DNA of 64,000 bases from Alphaproteobacteria bacterium (GTDB lineage Bacteria > Pseudomonadota > Alphaproteobacteria > Micropepsales > Micropepsaceae): NCBI GenBank assembly GCA_013389115.1, contig JACADY010000031.1, positions 1 to 64,000 of the forward strand. The letters are read 5' to 3'. The translations under genes were made by a program, and so were the position numbers. Positions 33,604 through 44,647 of this stretch are shown piece after piece. Each line of letters opens with the position of its first letter. Within the stretch, counting starts at the first letter, position 1. The notes below the pieces were generated by a model, which made no database searches, had not been told where the DNA came from, and worked only from the letters and a program-made list of their open reading frames with translations.

Positions 33604-34923
33604 TCAATTTTCACCGTTTTGCGCCGCTTTCCGCCGCGCGAGCCGCTTGTCCCAGTACTCCCGGCGAGCCTGATGGAAAGAGGGCAAGCCCAAATAGATT
33701 TGCTGGGTCGCATCGGCCATATCCAACAGGGTGCGGGTGTGCTCATAGTCAGCGAAGAGGGCGTGTGAGCCGCCGAGGTCCTTCCATGTCGCCGACAGGA
33801 GGTGGTCCATGGTAAGCTCGTGCGCGGTGAGCAGCAGCACCGGGTTCGTTGGCTCGCCGTGGACATTCACTCGACGGCCCCACTTTACGAATCTTTCGAG
33901 AAGAAGCTTCTCGGCCGGGGTGAAATATTCGCGCAGAACCGTAATGACAAAGACGGCATCCGGGAGCTTCGCGGCTACCGACTTCAGCTTGGCGAGGTCG
34001 CCCGCCGTGATCAGTTCGCCCTGCCCGAGTGACTTAGCCTCGCCGATGATGAGTTGCGGCGGGCGCCGGTTCTCGCGGCCCAAACGGTCATCTCCGCGCC
34101 AGGCGATGAAGTCCACCTCGCGTTGCACGCCGTCGAACGAAAGATTCATTGCCGTAGAGAACGTCATTTCGTTGGTAGAGGAGTTAAACCGTTCGAGTAC
34201 GCGTAGCGTTAGCAGCGCGCTGTAGGAGCCGCGTCCGTAGTCCGGCACCGAGAACGGACCGATGACACGGTATGTGAAATTCCGGTTGTGCTCGCGCAGC
34301 GCGGCCTGCGGGAAGTCATAGGATTTGAGACACCGCTCGCACGTCACGCGATAGTCAACGCCCGTCAGCGTGGTCCAGTTCTTGGCACTGCAGTGAGGGC
34401 AGTCGGTCTCCAGGCCGAGCCGGATGACATTGCCCTTCGTGAAGTCTTCGAGGCTATGCCGCGGTAGAGGACGCCGAGCCTTTCGCGCCGAGATCAAATC
34501 GGTCCAATCCTTGAGCGGGGCGGTCCGGAGCTCAAAGGTTTCTTCGATTGTGTCTGCGTCATTGCTCTTGCGCCGTAGCCCGCCCGCCATCTTGTTGAGG
34601 AGCTTCAGCGTCTCGATGTCGGCGAGCAGATGAACGCCCCATAGGCCACCAAGGTGCTCCAGCATCTGCCGCGCGATGTGACCGGGCTCCGACAATTCAG
34701 CCTTGACTCCGAACTGCCCGAGTGAGCCGACAATGGCGTCGTCGGCGCTCAGCAGGGACTCATACTGACCCAGCTTGGTGTATTGCTGTGGAAACACCCA
34801 CCCCTCGCTGCCGACGGGAACAGCGTCGCCGCCCATAGCGAGGCGCGGCCACGTGCGGTCGAACGTGTTGAAGGGCAGGACCGTTGCGATGCTACGGTTG
34901 TTGTAGTTGGAGATGTTCAACAC
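33604..34923 (-). CDS. Zinc-ribbon PD-(D/E)XK-like nuclease (defence), possibly the 3' part of a broken gene
   Basis: 439 residues from a GTG at 34923. A zinc ribbon CPHC...CERC lies at about 182-205, and further on REVDFIAWR followed by LIIGEAKSLG gives the Asp and the E-x-K of a PD-(D/E)XK nuclease core. The end is basic. I recognise no named system. The GTG has no convincing ribosome site; upstream the same frame is open for 14 more codons (FSERYGRGDHRW) until a TAG at 34966-34968, beyond which lies the previous gene in the same frame. So this may be the downstream half of a longer protein split by an amber codon. Confidence 0.65.
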   Translation of the reverse strand: MLNISNYNNRSIATVLPFNTFDRTWPRLAMGGDAVPVGSEGWVFPQQYTKLGQYESLLSADDAIVGSLGQFGVKAELSEPGHIARQMLEHLGGLWGVHLLADIETLKLLNKMAGGLRRKSNDADTIEETFELRTAPLKDWTDLISARKARRPLPRHSLEDFTKGNVIRLGLETDCPHCSAKNWTTLTGVDYRVTCERCLKSYDFPQAALREHNRNFTYRVIGPFSVPDYGRGSYSALLTLRVLERFNSSTNEMTFSTAMNLSFDGVQREVDFIAWRGDDRLGRENRRPPQLIIGEAKSLGQGELITAGDLAKLKSVAAKLPDAVFVITVLREYFTPAEKLLLERFVKWGRRVNVHGEPTNPVLLLTAHELTMDHLLSATWKDLGGSHALFADYEHTRTLLDMADATQQIYLGLPSFHQARREYWDKRLARRKAAQNGEN

Positions 34924-34965
34924 GTTGACCCAGCGATGGTCGCCTCTGCCGTAACGCTCGGAAAA

Positions 34966-36101
34966 CTAAGGCTCCAGGGTCTCAAAGGTGGTGCGGAGCT
35001 CTCCGTCCTCCTTCAGGGCGAGATCGGCCCGGCGCTCTTTGGCCACCACCTTGAGACGGTTGTCGCGGTGAACGCGGTCGTCACGATTCTCGACCCAGAT
35101 TGCGTTGCGCCAGTACTTGACGACGAGCGCGCCGCGCGGGAGTTCGGGTTTGAGGCTACGAATGAGGTCTTCCGCCTTCGCCCTCGGAATCGAGCGGCCG
35201 AACTCGATCGTGGCATTGTGCATCACGCCGTTCGGGTTGCCTATGATCGGACGATGCTCCGCCTTAAGGATCTTGTGAATGTCATCACCCAGCGCTTCGA
35301 ACCATTCGAGCGGGACTGGCAAGACGGGATGCGGTTCTAATCTCAAATTCCACAAATCGATGAGGTCGGTAGCCCGTGCGGGGTCGAAAACGAAGATGAG
35401 GAGATCGTGATACCAGTACCGCTGCGTTTCGAGGCCGTAGCGCGTGACGCGCAATGGCGTTTCCGCTGCCTTCAGAAACACCCGCCGCCAAGTGTCGAGA
35501 TTAGCTTCCACCTTCTCGGGCTGATAAACATCCGCATAGCCCGTTTCGATATATTCCAGGTCCTTTGATATGGGGTAGACCCCGAACATCGCCTCGGTGA
35601 GCGCATTGCCGCGCTCTGGCGCAACGTACAAGCTCTCGCGCTTGTCGCGCCGGACGAATTGTTCCTCGGTCTTATAAATGTGGGCGAGGACATCTTGGAT
35701 GTTGAGTCCGAAGGCGGGTTCGGACCAGTCGCGGCCTTGTTCAGGTCGAGAAGCTTCTTCAGCGTGATCACTTGGGGGTGAAGCTTGTCCTTTTGGCGGA
35801 GCGCGCCGAGTCCGGCTTCCTCAAGCAGACCCTTCTTGGTCTCGACATAGACGTCGGGCTCGAAAAACCGCGCATAGCCCATTGCGACCTCGGCGCCCTT
35901 GAAGCGCCGGTAAATCTCTGGGCGCCACTCCTTGGGCGCACGCTTGAAAACCGGAATGATCGGATTGTAGACGCCGCCCCACAGGCAGGCGCAAGCGCGC
36001 ATGATCGCGCGGACCGATACAAAGTCGGTCGGCGATGTGAGAAAGCCAATGCGAGTTGGCCTCAAAAGAATCTCTGCCGAGAGTTCGAGCATGGCTCTCA
36101 T
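34966..36101 (-). pseudogene. Frameshifted gene upstream of the PD-(D/E)XK-like nuclease
   Basis: From the ATG at 36101 the frame encodes a protein with PTRIGFLTSPTDFVSVRA and VYNPIIPVFKRAPKEWRP, reads sensibly to KKLLDLNK at about 35740, and then becomes low-quality. From the same point another frame continues with RDWSEPAFGLNIQDVLAHIY and remains good to the TAG at 34966. The junction around 35735-35742 is explained by loss of one base in AACAAGGCC (ancestrally perhaps AACAAAGGCC). The joined protein would be about 378 residues with no family I recognise. It lies in the same frame as, and just upstream of, the nuclease gene. Sequencing error is an alternative. Confidence 0.7.
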
Positions 36102-36189
36102 TTTGGCGAGTCTTCCGCCCGCAGGAAAGGACAGCGTTTTCAGGCTGCTGTCCTGTTCGGCTCAAAGGGGGCCTTGGCGCCGGGCGGTA

Positions 36190-36585
36190 CTAATCGCGCG
36201 ATGCGCCAAACACCGTGTCCATCTGCTCCGCCCACGGCCGTTCGGCGACCGCGACCAAGTCGTTGAGCGAGAGCGCTGGCGGCACACGCCTGATGACGAG
36301 GAGCTCGAGAACCTCCGGCGACAGATAGGCGAGCCGCATCATTCGGCTCACGAACCGGTCGGAGACCTTCTCGGCAGCGGTGACATCCTGGATCGTGGAA
36401 GCGGTACCGGTTTCCAATTGCCGTCGCCAGCTCCATGCGCGAGCAATGGCGCGCAGCACATGGGGGTCTTGTGGTCGGCCCTGCCGGACGGTGACATCGT
36501 CGGGCGGCAGGATCTTTGGCCGCCCGTTTCGTTTGCGGATCGTCAGCGGAATGACAACGCGGATGGTTTTCGATGAGCCGGTCAT
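36190..36585 (-). CDS. Recombinase-associated small protein with HTH-like segment
   Basis: 131 residues. The N-terminus is basic (SSKTIRVVIPLTIRKRNGRPK), and the middle TIQDVTAAEKVSDRFVSRMMRLAYLSPEVLELL resembles the KorB/ParB-type helix-turn-helix. It overlaps the upstream recombinase by 4 bases. In many alphaproteobacteria such a gene is found directly after large serine recombinase genes, suggesting an accessory role in recombination or its regulation; this is inference. The frame is intact even though the recombinase is truncated. Confidence 0.72.
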   Translation of the reverse strand: MTGSSKTIRVVIPLTIRKRNGRPKILPPDDVTVRQGRPQDPHVLRAIARAWSWRRQLETGTASTIQDVTAAEKVSDRFVSRMMRLAYLSPEVLELLVIRRVPPALSLNDLVAVAERPWAEQMDTVFGASRD

Positions 36586-37035
36586 GCGCAGGCCTGCATC
36601 TGGCGGGGCGCCATCATGTCCCGCAGGACCGAGCCCAACCCCTCATGGAGCAGGTCGATGGCGATGCCGTTCTCTCCGACGGTCACCCGCTCGACCAGAA
36701 GCTGGACGATGCGGTTCTGCTCCGCCGGATAGAGCGCCGCCCAAAGCTGATCGAACTCGCCGAGCGCCTTGACGACCGCCTGCTCGTCAACCGTCGGGCT
36801 CTCGTCTCGGAAGGCCTTGATCGCTCGGGCCGCGATCTCGGGCGCGCGGATCATGCGGCGGATTTTGCCGATGACGGCGTCCTCGACCATGCCTGCGGGC
36901 AAGCGCAGCGGACCGGCGGCGTCGCCGGTCGGGCGGTTGCGGATTAGGTCCATCGACGCGTAGTAGCGGTAGAGGCGCGTGCCCTTCTTCGTCGCCGTCG
37001 GCGTCATCGCCGCGCCCGTCTCGGTGAAGATGATC
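36582..37035 (-). pseudogene. Large serine recombinase, C-terminal fragment
   Basis: Only the 3' end of a large serine recombinase remains. The frame has TETGAAMTPTATKKGTRLYRYYAS, the C-terminal Tyr/Arg-rich region after the zinc-ribbon, a helical part (AEIAARAIKA-type segment), and the end ERVTVGENGIAIDL. An ATG at 37007 exists but is internal. Upstream, recognisable recombinase sequence (GIIFTETGAAM) ends near 37035, and the N-terminal catalytic domain with its active Ser is missing. The adjacent DNA on the other strand is a truncated vapC. This fragment cannot catalyse recombination. Confidence 0.85.
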
Positions 37036-37271
37036 CCTTCACCAAGGCGCTCGAGGAAGACTTCGAAGGCCGTGTCCTATCCTTCGATCAGGCGGCGGCC
37101 GAGACCGCTGCCGCGATCGCCGCGGAGCAGCGCCGGATCGGGCGCCCCGTCGAAATCCGCGACGCTCAGATCGCCGGCATTGTCGCTGCGCGCAAAGCCA
37201 CACTCGCGACGCGCAACACCCGTCATTTCGACGGAACCCGAATTTCCCTTGTCAATCCGTGGTCCGTCTGA
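37029..37271 (+). pseudogene. vapC toxin gene, 3' fragment (PIN domain C-terminal half)
   Basis: The + strand frame reads GEDDPFTKALEEDFEGRVLSFDQ and then AAAETAAAIAAEQRRIGRP, VEIRDAQIAGIVAA, and ATLATRNTRHFDG, ending NPWSV at the TGA 37269-37271. This is the C-terminal half of VapC: the D in RDAQIA and the TRNTRHF segment are the conserved PIN residues. The first half with the initial catalytic Asp and any vapB are absent, being cut at about 37030 where the serine recombinase fragment starts. It is a remnant of chromosomal DNA at the island edge. Confidence 0.82.
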
Positions 37272-37435
37272 AGTCGGTGTTCGTGCGGTTTCGCTCCACT
37301 GCAACCGGCTTTGCACAGCGACCCGGCGAGGGTTGGATACCAGGTGTTTTGCCTCCGCCAGATTCTGCATGTGGTGAGGGGTAGTCTGTGCCGCTTCTGG
37401 CTCGACGCCATGTCCGCCGTTGTGGCGTCAACGGC

Positions 37436-37479
37436 GACGCCCGGGCGCGGCTCTAGGCCAGCAGCGTCCGGGCGTCTTT
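37436..37479 (+). terminator. Inverted repeat between vapC remnant and katG, weak terminator candidate
   Basis: GACGCCCGG (37436-37444) pairs with CCGGGCGTC (37468-37476) across a 23-base loop, followed by TTT on the + strand. No T run follows on the minus strand, so it does not clearly end katG transcription. It could be a weak terminator for rightward transcripts. Confidence 0.35.
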
Positions 37480-37503
37480 GTCTGCAATTCAGCCTTATGC
37501 TCT

Positions 37504-39705
<2,202 letters not shown>

Positions 39706-39957
39706 CTATTCAGAGCCGCGTGGAACTCAGATTTGAAGGATTCTAAAGAGAATGCCTCTACGTTGCAAGGCATATCCTGCGGTACAAGTTTTCCGGGTGG
39801 TTAATGGCCGATGCGCGGATCGGAACGACGCGCGAACGAGAGGCCAGTGTCCCACTTGCACAGGCAGTCGCCGTCGCCGCCGGGCCTGAGCCCTGAACTT
39901 GACGCAGCCATACCGCTCGTTTACCCTGCCTCACAGTGGGATATTGGAGGACCTTTG

Positions 39958-40674
39958 GTGACTGATACGGCAATGCTCGGGCCCGAACGCCGGGAACGAG
40001 GATTTTTCGTTGGGATGGCCATACTCATCGCCATCACAATCGTTGCGGGCTTCGGTTCGTTCTCATTGCGAGGGCTGGTTGTTTATCCGGTTCCCCCGCT
40101 CGTGCATGTGCACGGCCTCGTCTTTCTTACATGGATTGGCGTTTTCATCGGGCAAACCCTGCTGATCCAGCGCGATCAATTGCAAATGCATCGCCGGCTG
40201 GGGTGGTTCGCGATCCTGCTTGCCGCAGCGATGATCGCGATCGGCAGCGCTACCGCGCTTGAGAGTGTCAGGCTCGATCGGGTGCCGCCCTTTTTCACGC
40301 CCAGCATATTTCTTGCCTTGAGCTTCCTTGAGCTGGCTAGCTTTGGTGCGCTGCTTGCTGCTGCCATCGTGCTGCGGCGCGAGAGCGACTGGCACCGCCG
40401 CTTCATGCTGGGGGCAACCATCGCCATCCTCGGCCCAGCCTGGGGACGGATCCTCCCCATGCCTCTGCTGGGGGCCCATGGCGGCCTTGCGGTCATGAGC
40501 ATGCAGATGCTGTTCGTCGGGGGCGCGATGGCATTCGATTGGCGTCAGCGGGGGGCCATTCACCCCGCTCACTTCTGGATCTTACTCGCCATCTTCATCC
40601 AAGGTGTCGGCACGCCGCTCTTGGCGATGACGCCGCCATTCATTGCGCTTGCTGCGCAATTGGCCCCCGCCTGA
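39958..40674 (+). CDS. Polytopic membrane protein of unknown function
   Basis: 238 residues from a GTG at 39958, chosen because ATTGGAGG lies 8 bases before it; a further upstream start at 39811 lacks this and would add a soluble, low-complexity extension. There are about seven hydrophobic segments (for example GMAILIAITIVAGFGSF, VHGLVFLTWIGVFIGQTLLI). Polar conserved-looking bits are HVHGLVF and RRLGWFA. Similar proteins are annotated only as integral membrane proteins. It is divergent from katG and convergent with the CoA ligase gene, so it is not in either operon. Confidence 0.75.
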   Translation: MTDTAMLGPERRERGFFVGMAILIAITIVAGFGSFSLRGLVVYPVPPLVHVHGLVFLTWIGVFIGQTLLIQRDQLQMHRRLGWFAILLAAAMIAIGSATALESVRLDRVPPFFTPSIFLALSFLELASFGALLAAAIVLRRESDWHRRFMLGATIAILGPAWGRILPMPLLGAHGGLAVMSMQMLFVGGAMAFDWRQRGAIHPAHFWILLAIFIQGVGTPLLAMTPPFIALAAQLAPA

Positions 40675-40721
40675 ACGCCATGGCGGCCGGCCGGCAACAG
40701 GCAGGATAGCGGTGGTGCGGA

Positions 40722-42308
40722 TCAGGAGTCCTCGCCAAGGCGGCGGCGCAATTCGGCCTTGTTGATCTTCTCGAGCGTGGCGCGCGGCAATTCATCGACA
40801 ATGAGCAGCCGGCGCGGACGCTTGAAATCCGCAAGCTCCCGCCTGCATGCCTCACGGACGGCGGCTTCGATGGTGCGCGGATCGCTGCCGGCGGCCAGGG
40901 TCATGAAGGCGACCGGAACTTCGTCCAGCATCGGGTCCGGCTTGCCCACGACCGCCGTCTCGATGATGCCTGGAACAGTGAGGATGACGGCCTCGATCTC
41001 GGAGGCGGCGACATTCTCGCCGCCCACCTTCAGCATGTCCTTCGCCCGATCGGCAAAGTAGAGGATGCCGCCCTCACCCAGCGTGATGCGGTCGCCCGTC
41101 ATCATGTAGCCATCGTCCGTGTACGCCGCTTCGGTTGCGGTCTCGTTGTTGAGATAGGCGTGAAACAGCGACAGCCCGGGAATGCCCCTTATGTAGAGAT
41201 CTCCCGTCTCGCCAGGCTTTGCGGGGGCGCCCGATGGGCCGAGCACCGCGATTTCATATTCAGGCGCCGCGCGTCCGATGGAACGGAACGGCTCAGCCTC
41301 GGTGAGACTTGTGAGGATTCCGTGCGTGATCGTCTCCGTCATGCCCCACCAGCCTTGCGTCTTTACACGGAAATGCGGCTCGGCATCGGGTATGGCAATC
41401 GCGGGCGCCCAGACGCGGTAGGCGTGCCGTTCGGGCACGGGCTGCTCCAGAAGCGCACGCAGGCAGAAGGGAACCATCGAGGACCAGGTGCAGCCGTGCT
41501 TCAGCGAAACCTCCCAGAAGCGCGAGGCCGAGAAGCGCGGGGCCAGCACCATCGTCGCGCCGGCCCACAAGGTCGCCATCGCCGAATAGATCTGGGCATT
41601 GGTGTGAAAGAGCGGCAAGTGGACGTAGTGAACGTCACTGGCGAGCAGGCCCTCATGCCTTGCTGAGACTTCGCCTCCCCAGAGGGCATTGGCATGGGTC
41701 CACACGACGCCCTTGGGCCGCGATGTGGTGCCGGAGGTGTATTGAACGCTTAGCTCTCGCCAGGGATCGGGCGGCAGGCGTTCAAAACCTTCTGGCGCTG
41801 CATAGAGGTTTGCGAAACGGTCAGCCTTGTCCGGCGCGGGACCTTGCGTGCCCGTCGCATCGCCATCCGTTTCGGTCACGGCTAGGAAGCGTATGCCCCT
41901 ACAGGCAGCGCGCACCATGGATGCAAATTTCGGCTGGGTTATGGCCGCGATGGGCGCTGAATGCTCCGCAAAATAGACGAGTTCCTTCTCGCTTGAGCGC
42001 GTGTTCGTCGTGACGGCGACCGCGCCCAGCCTTGCGCAGGCATGCCAGGCAAGCAGGGCCTCGGGGCAATTCTCCAGATGGATGAGGACATGCTCGCCCG
42101 CGCGCACGCCGTTTCGCCTGAGGCCCGCGGCCAGGCGGGCGACGTCGGCATCAAATTGCGCATAAGTCCAGGTGCGGGCCTCGCCCTCAAACGGCTCCCA
42201 AATGAAAAAGGGGTGGGTGGGGCGCTGTGCCGCCCGCTCCATCAGGAGCGAGGACACATCGCGGCCCGCATAAGGTAAGGTCCAAGGCGATTTCCAACGG
42301 GGTCTCAC
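40722..42308 (-). CDS. AMP-dependent acyl-CoA synthetase/ligase
   Basis: 528 residues from a GTG at 42308 that overlaps the upstream monooxygenase stop (GTGA). ANL-superfamily motifs are present: YTSGTTSRPKG near 190-200, GWWGMTET near 317-324, TGD near 405 and the C-terminal Lys in LEKINKAELRR. It adenylates a carboxylic acid and forms its CoA thioester. As last gene of the TetR-dioxygenase-hydrolase-monooxygenase operon it probably activates a ring-cleavage product or the aromatic acid itself. The substrate cannot be told from motifs. Confidence 0.93.
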   Translation of the reverse strand: MRPRWKSPWTLPYAGRDVSSLLMERAAQRPTHPFFIWEPFEGEARTWTYAQFDADVARLAAGLRRNGVRAGEHVLIHLENCPEALLAWHACARLGAVAVTTNTRSSEKELVYFAEHSAPIAAITQPKFASMVRAACRGIRFLAVTETDGDATGTQGPAPDKADRFANLYAAPEGFERLPPDPWRELSVQYTSGTTSRPKGVVWTHANALWGGEVSARHEGLLASDVHYVHLPLFHTNAQIYSAMATLWAGATMVLAPRFSASRFWEVSLKHGCTWSSMVPFCLRALLEQPVPERHAYRVWAPAIAIPDAEPHFRVKTQGWWGMTETITHGILTSLTEAEPFRSIGRAAPEYEIAVLGPSGAPAKPGETGDLYIRGIPGLSLFHAYLNNETATEAAYTDDGYMMTGDRITLGEGGILYFADRAKDMLKVGGENVAASEIEAVILTVPGIIETAVVGKPDPMLDEVPVAFMTLAAGSDPRTIEAAVREACRRELADFKRPRRLLIVDELPRATLEKINKAELRRRLGEDS

Positions 42309-43801
42309 GCGATCATCTCTCCCCAGGCCTTGATGAGTGCCACAGGCCCGCCGGTGCCAAAGATGTAACGATCCGGCCGGACGATAACGGCACTCACGCC
42401 ATGATTATCGAACCAGGCGTGCAGCGGCGCTGCAAACGGCGACAGCTCTGCGCTGCCGAGGGTTGCGGGCCGCAACGGCACGCGCAGGCCCTCGCAAGAC
42501 CTTAAATCCACCTTCTCCCTCGTCAACAGCCAGGCGCCCGGGCCTAAAACGTCATCGAGCCTCGCCGCGTCGGCACCTTCGCCTAGGACTTGCGGGAAGT
42601 AGCTGCCCGCCTTGACGCTGCCCTTCAAGATGATGCCGGCCGCGATGGGGGGAACGGGAGGCGCCGCATTTGAATCAGGCTGTGCCTTGCGCAATGCGAG
42701 CATCTGCGCGTCGCGCTTGGCCGCCGCCTCCTTGTCGGTCGTGCAAACGGTCTGGCCCATCATGATCGCAAACTCGATGAGCGCACGGGCGTTTTCCTCG
42801 CGCTCCGGCTGGTAGGTATCGAGCAGGGTGTCGGGCGCGCCCTTGCGCACAGCCGCCAGCTTCCAGGCGAGGTTCGCCGCATCGCGCGATCCGGCGCACA
42901 GCCCTTGACCCGCAAATGGCGGCGTTTGATGCGCGGCATCTCCTGCAAGCAGCACGCACCCCTTTCGCCACTCCTTGGCAATGCGCGCGTTGAAACGATA
43001 GACCGCCTTGCGCTCGAGCGTGACGGCGCCCTCGACATTCCAGGGCTTCAGAAGGGTCGCGATCAATTCGTCGTTCAAGAAGTCGTCCGGGCTCTCGCCA
43101 GGCTTGATCATGAACTCCCAGCGATGACGCCCCTCGCCCATAAGGACGCAAGTCGTCGGACGCTCGGGATCGCAGATCTGAAGGTTCACCGGCGGAAGGC
43201 GGGAATAGTCGTGCACGATGGCATCGATGACGAGCCAGTGCTCATCAAAGTGCATATCGTTGAAGGCGATGCCGCAGGTCTCGCGCACGGTGCTGCGCGC
43301 GCCGTCGGCACCCACGACGTAGCGGGCCTTGATTGCCGCCTCGCCCTCTGGCGTATCGACACGGGTGAGCACTGCCTCGCCGTCCGCTTCGAGCGACTTG
43401 AACTTCCAGCGGCGCTTCATCGACACGTGCCTTGCGCGGGCAAGCCTTTCGGCGAGCACGCTTTCAAGCGCGGGCTGATGGATCATGTTGGCGACAGGCC
43501 AGCCGCCAGCGCCGATCTGATCGGTTCCTTCGAACCGCATCAGCACCTCACCCTTTGCATTGAGGAAGTCATAGCGGCTTGTCGTCCGGCAGGTCGCCGC
43601 AAGGGCGTTGGCAGCGCCGATCTGCTGAAAGATCCGCATCACCTCGTGATCGATATGGGCGGCGCGGGGCAGCGGATAGATCGCCGCCTCCTTGTCGATG
43701 ATGAGCGTGTCGATGCCAAATTGTTCAAGCAGCAGTCCGAGGGTCGCGCCCGTGGGACCGCCGCCCACGATGAGAACATCGTGAGAGAGCGTTGCTGACA
43801 T
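42305..43801 (-). CDS. FAD-dependent aromatic monooxygenase (MhpA/PheA-type)
   Basis: 498 residues. The Rossmann FAD motif VLIVGGGPTGATLG is at 9-22, with YVVGADGARSTVRE near 160 (the DG motif) and LLAGDAAHQTPPFAGQG near 285 (the GD motif), as in class A flavin hydroxylases. Residues from about 400 form the thioredoxin-like C-terminal part of the MhpA/PHBH-like group. It would insert oxygen into a phenolic ring using NAD(P)H. It is 6 bases after the FAH gene stop and overlaps the CoA ligase start. Position suggests ortho-hydroxylation to a catechol cleaved by the neighbouring dioxygenase. Confidence 0.92.
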   Translation of the reverse strand: MSATLSHDVLIVGGGPTGATLGLLLEQFGIDTLIIDKEAAIYPLPRAAHIDHEVMRIFQQIGAANALAATCRTTSRYDFLNAKGEVLMRFEGTDQIGAGGWPVANMIHQPALESVLAERLARARHVSMKRRWKFKSLEADGEAVLTRVDTPEGEAAIKARYVVGADGARSTVRETCGIAFNDMHFDEHWLVIDAIVHDYSRLPPVNLQICDPERPTTCVLMGEGRHRWEFMIKPGESPDDFLNDELIATLLKPWNVEGAVTLERKAVYRFNARIAKEWRKGCVLLAGDAAHQTPPFAGQGLCAGSRDAANLAWKLAAVRKGAPDTLLDTYQPEREENARALIEFAIMMGQTVCTTDKEAAAKRDAQMLALRKAQPDSNAAPPVPPIAAGIILKGSVKAGSYFPQVLGEGADAARLDDVLGPGAWLLTREKVDLRSCEGLRVPLRPATLGSAELSPFAAPLHAWFDNHGVSAVIVRPDRYIFGTGGPVALIKAWGEMIA

Positions 43802-43807
43802 GCGCCA

Positions 43808-44647
43808 TCACTCCTCGGCCACGAAGGTGGCTTCGATGGCGCCGAGCTGCTCGATTTCACAGCGCACCTTGTCGCCCGCCTTCAGAAACTGGCGAGGATC
43901 CATGGCGGCGCCGATGCCACCCGGTGTGCCCGTGAAAATGAGGTCGCCCGGCTCCAGCGTCATCGCCTTTGAGAGATGCGCGATCTGCTGCCAGACATTG
44001 AACACGAGGTGGCGCGTGTTCGAGTTCTGGCGGGTTTCACCATTGACGATGCAGCGAAGCCCAAGCGCGTGCGGGTCGGGGATTTCATCGCGCGTCGTGA
44101 TCCAGGGGCCGATCGGCGCATGGGTGTCGAAGGATTTGCCCAGGCTCCATTGCGGCGTCTGGTGCTGCCAGAACCGCTCGGTGACGTCGTTGCCAACGCA
44201 ATAACCGAAAACGTGCTTGGCCGCTTGGTCGGGCTCAATATGACGGCCGCGCTTGCCGATGACGGCGACAAGCTCAACCTCATAGTCGACGAAGGGTCCG
44301 GCCTTGGGCACTTGAACGGGATCGAAGGGGCCGTTGATGGCGGTCACGGCCTTCGTAAACCATACCTGGTGCTTGGGCGTTTCCATCTTGCTCTCGGCGA
44401 TATGGTCCGCGTAGTTGAGGCCAATGGCGAAGATCTTGCCAGGCCGCAGCACGGGCGCGCGCAAGTGAACGCTGGCCAGCGGAACCGCCTTTGCCGATGC
44501 CGCCGCGCGCGCGATGCTGTCCCTCTTTGCATCCCAATCCGCAATCAGATCGATCATCGTGCCGGCAAAACCCAGCGGACGGATCGTTTCGCCCTCAACG
44601 GCGCCCAGTTGCAGCGTATTGCCGCTCTCGAATGTGGCGAGCTTCAT
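43808..44647 (-). CDS. Fumarylacetoacetate hydrolase (FAH) family protein
   Basis: 279 residues from the ATG at 44647, which overlaps the dioxygenase stop (ATGA). It shows the FAH family pattern: KIFAIGLNYADHIAES, metal-ligand glutamates in DYEVELVAVIG, GYCVGNDVTERFWQ, and MTLEPGDLIFTGTPGG. The group hydrolyses or decarboxylates beta-diketo acids from aromatic ring cleavage (fumarylpyruvate, 2-hydroxymuconate-type compounds). In this operon it would process the product of the extradiol dioxygenase. Hydrolase and hydratase/decarboxylase activities cannot be distinguished here. Confidence 0.92.
   Translation of the reverse strand: MKLATFESGNTLQLGAVEGETIRPLGFAGTMIDLIADWDAKRDSIARAAASAKAVPLASVHLRAPVLRPGKIFAIGLNYADHIAESKMETPKHQVWFTKAVTAINGPFDPVQVPKAGPFVDYEVELVAVIGKRGRHIEPDQAAKHVFGYCVGNDVTERFWQHQTPQWSLGKSFDTHAPIGPWITTRDEIPDPHALGLRCIVNGETRQNSNTRHLVFNVWQQIAHLSKAMTLEPGDLIFTGTPGGIGAAMDPRQFLKAGDKVRCEIEQLGAIEATFVAEE

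Larger units (their letters stand above)
22152..37030 (-). other. Defence island on the minus strand
   Basis: Almost all genes from 22.15 to 37.0 kb are on the minus strand and concern restriction, nucleic-acid modification, regulators or recombination. Base composition is lower in GC than the prophage and the downstream chromosome, especially at 32.9-33.6 kb. The right edge coincides with a truncated serine recombinase and a truncated vapC, which points to import. Whether the island is prophage cargo or a separate insertion cannot be decided from this window. Confidence 0.7.

Noticed and set aside
33347-33815. Open frames on the + strand in the gene-poor stretch (about 108 and 139 codons)
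   Set aside because: They lack ribosome sites and recognisable sequence, and the second runs antisense over the 3' end of the nuclease gene.
1-37030. Possible direct repeats (attL/attR) bounding prophage or island
   Set aside because: No duplicated segment long enough was recognised by eye, no tRNA gene is present to anchor it, and the left boundary is outside the window.
37085-37370. Minus-strand frame of about 97 codons near the vapC remnant
   Set aside because: The plus-strand frame shows clear VapC residues; the minus frame is a shadow.
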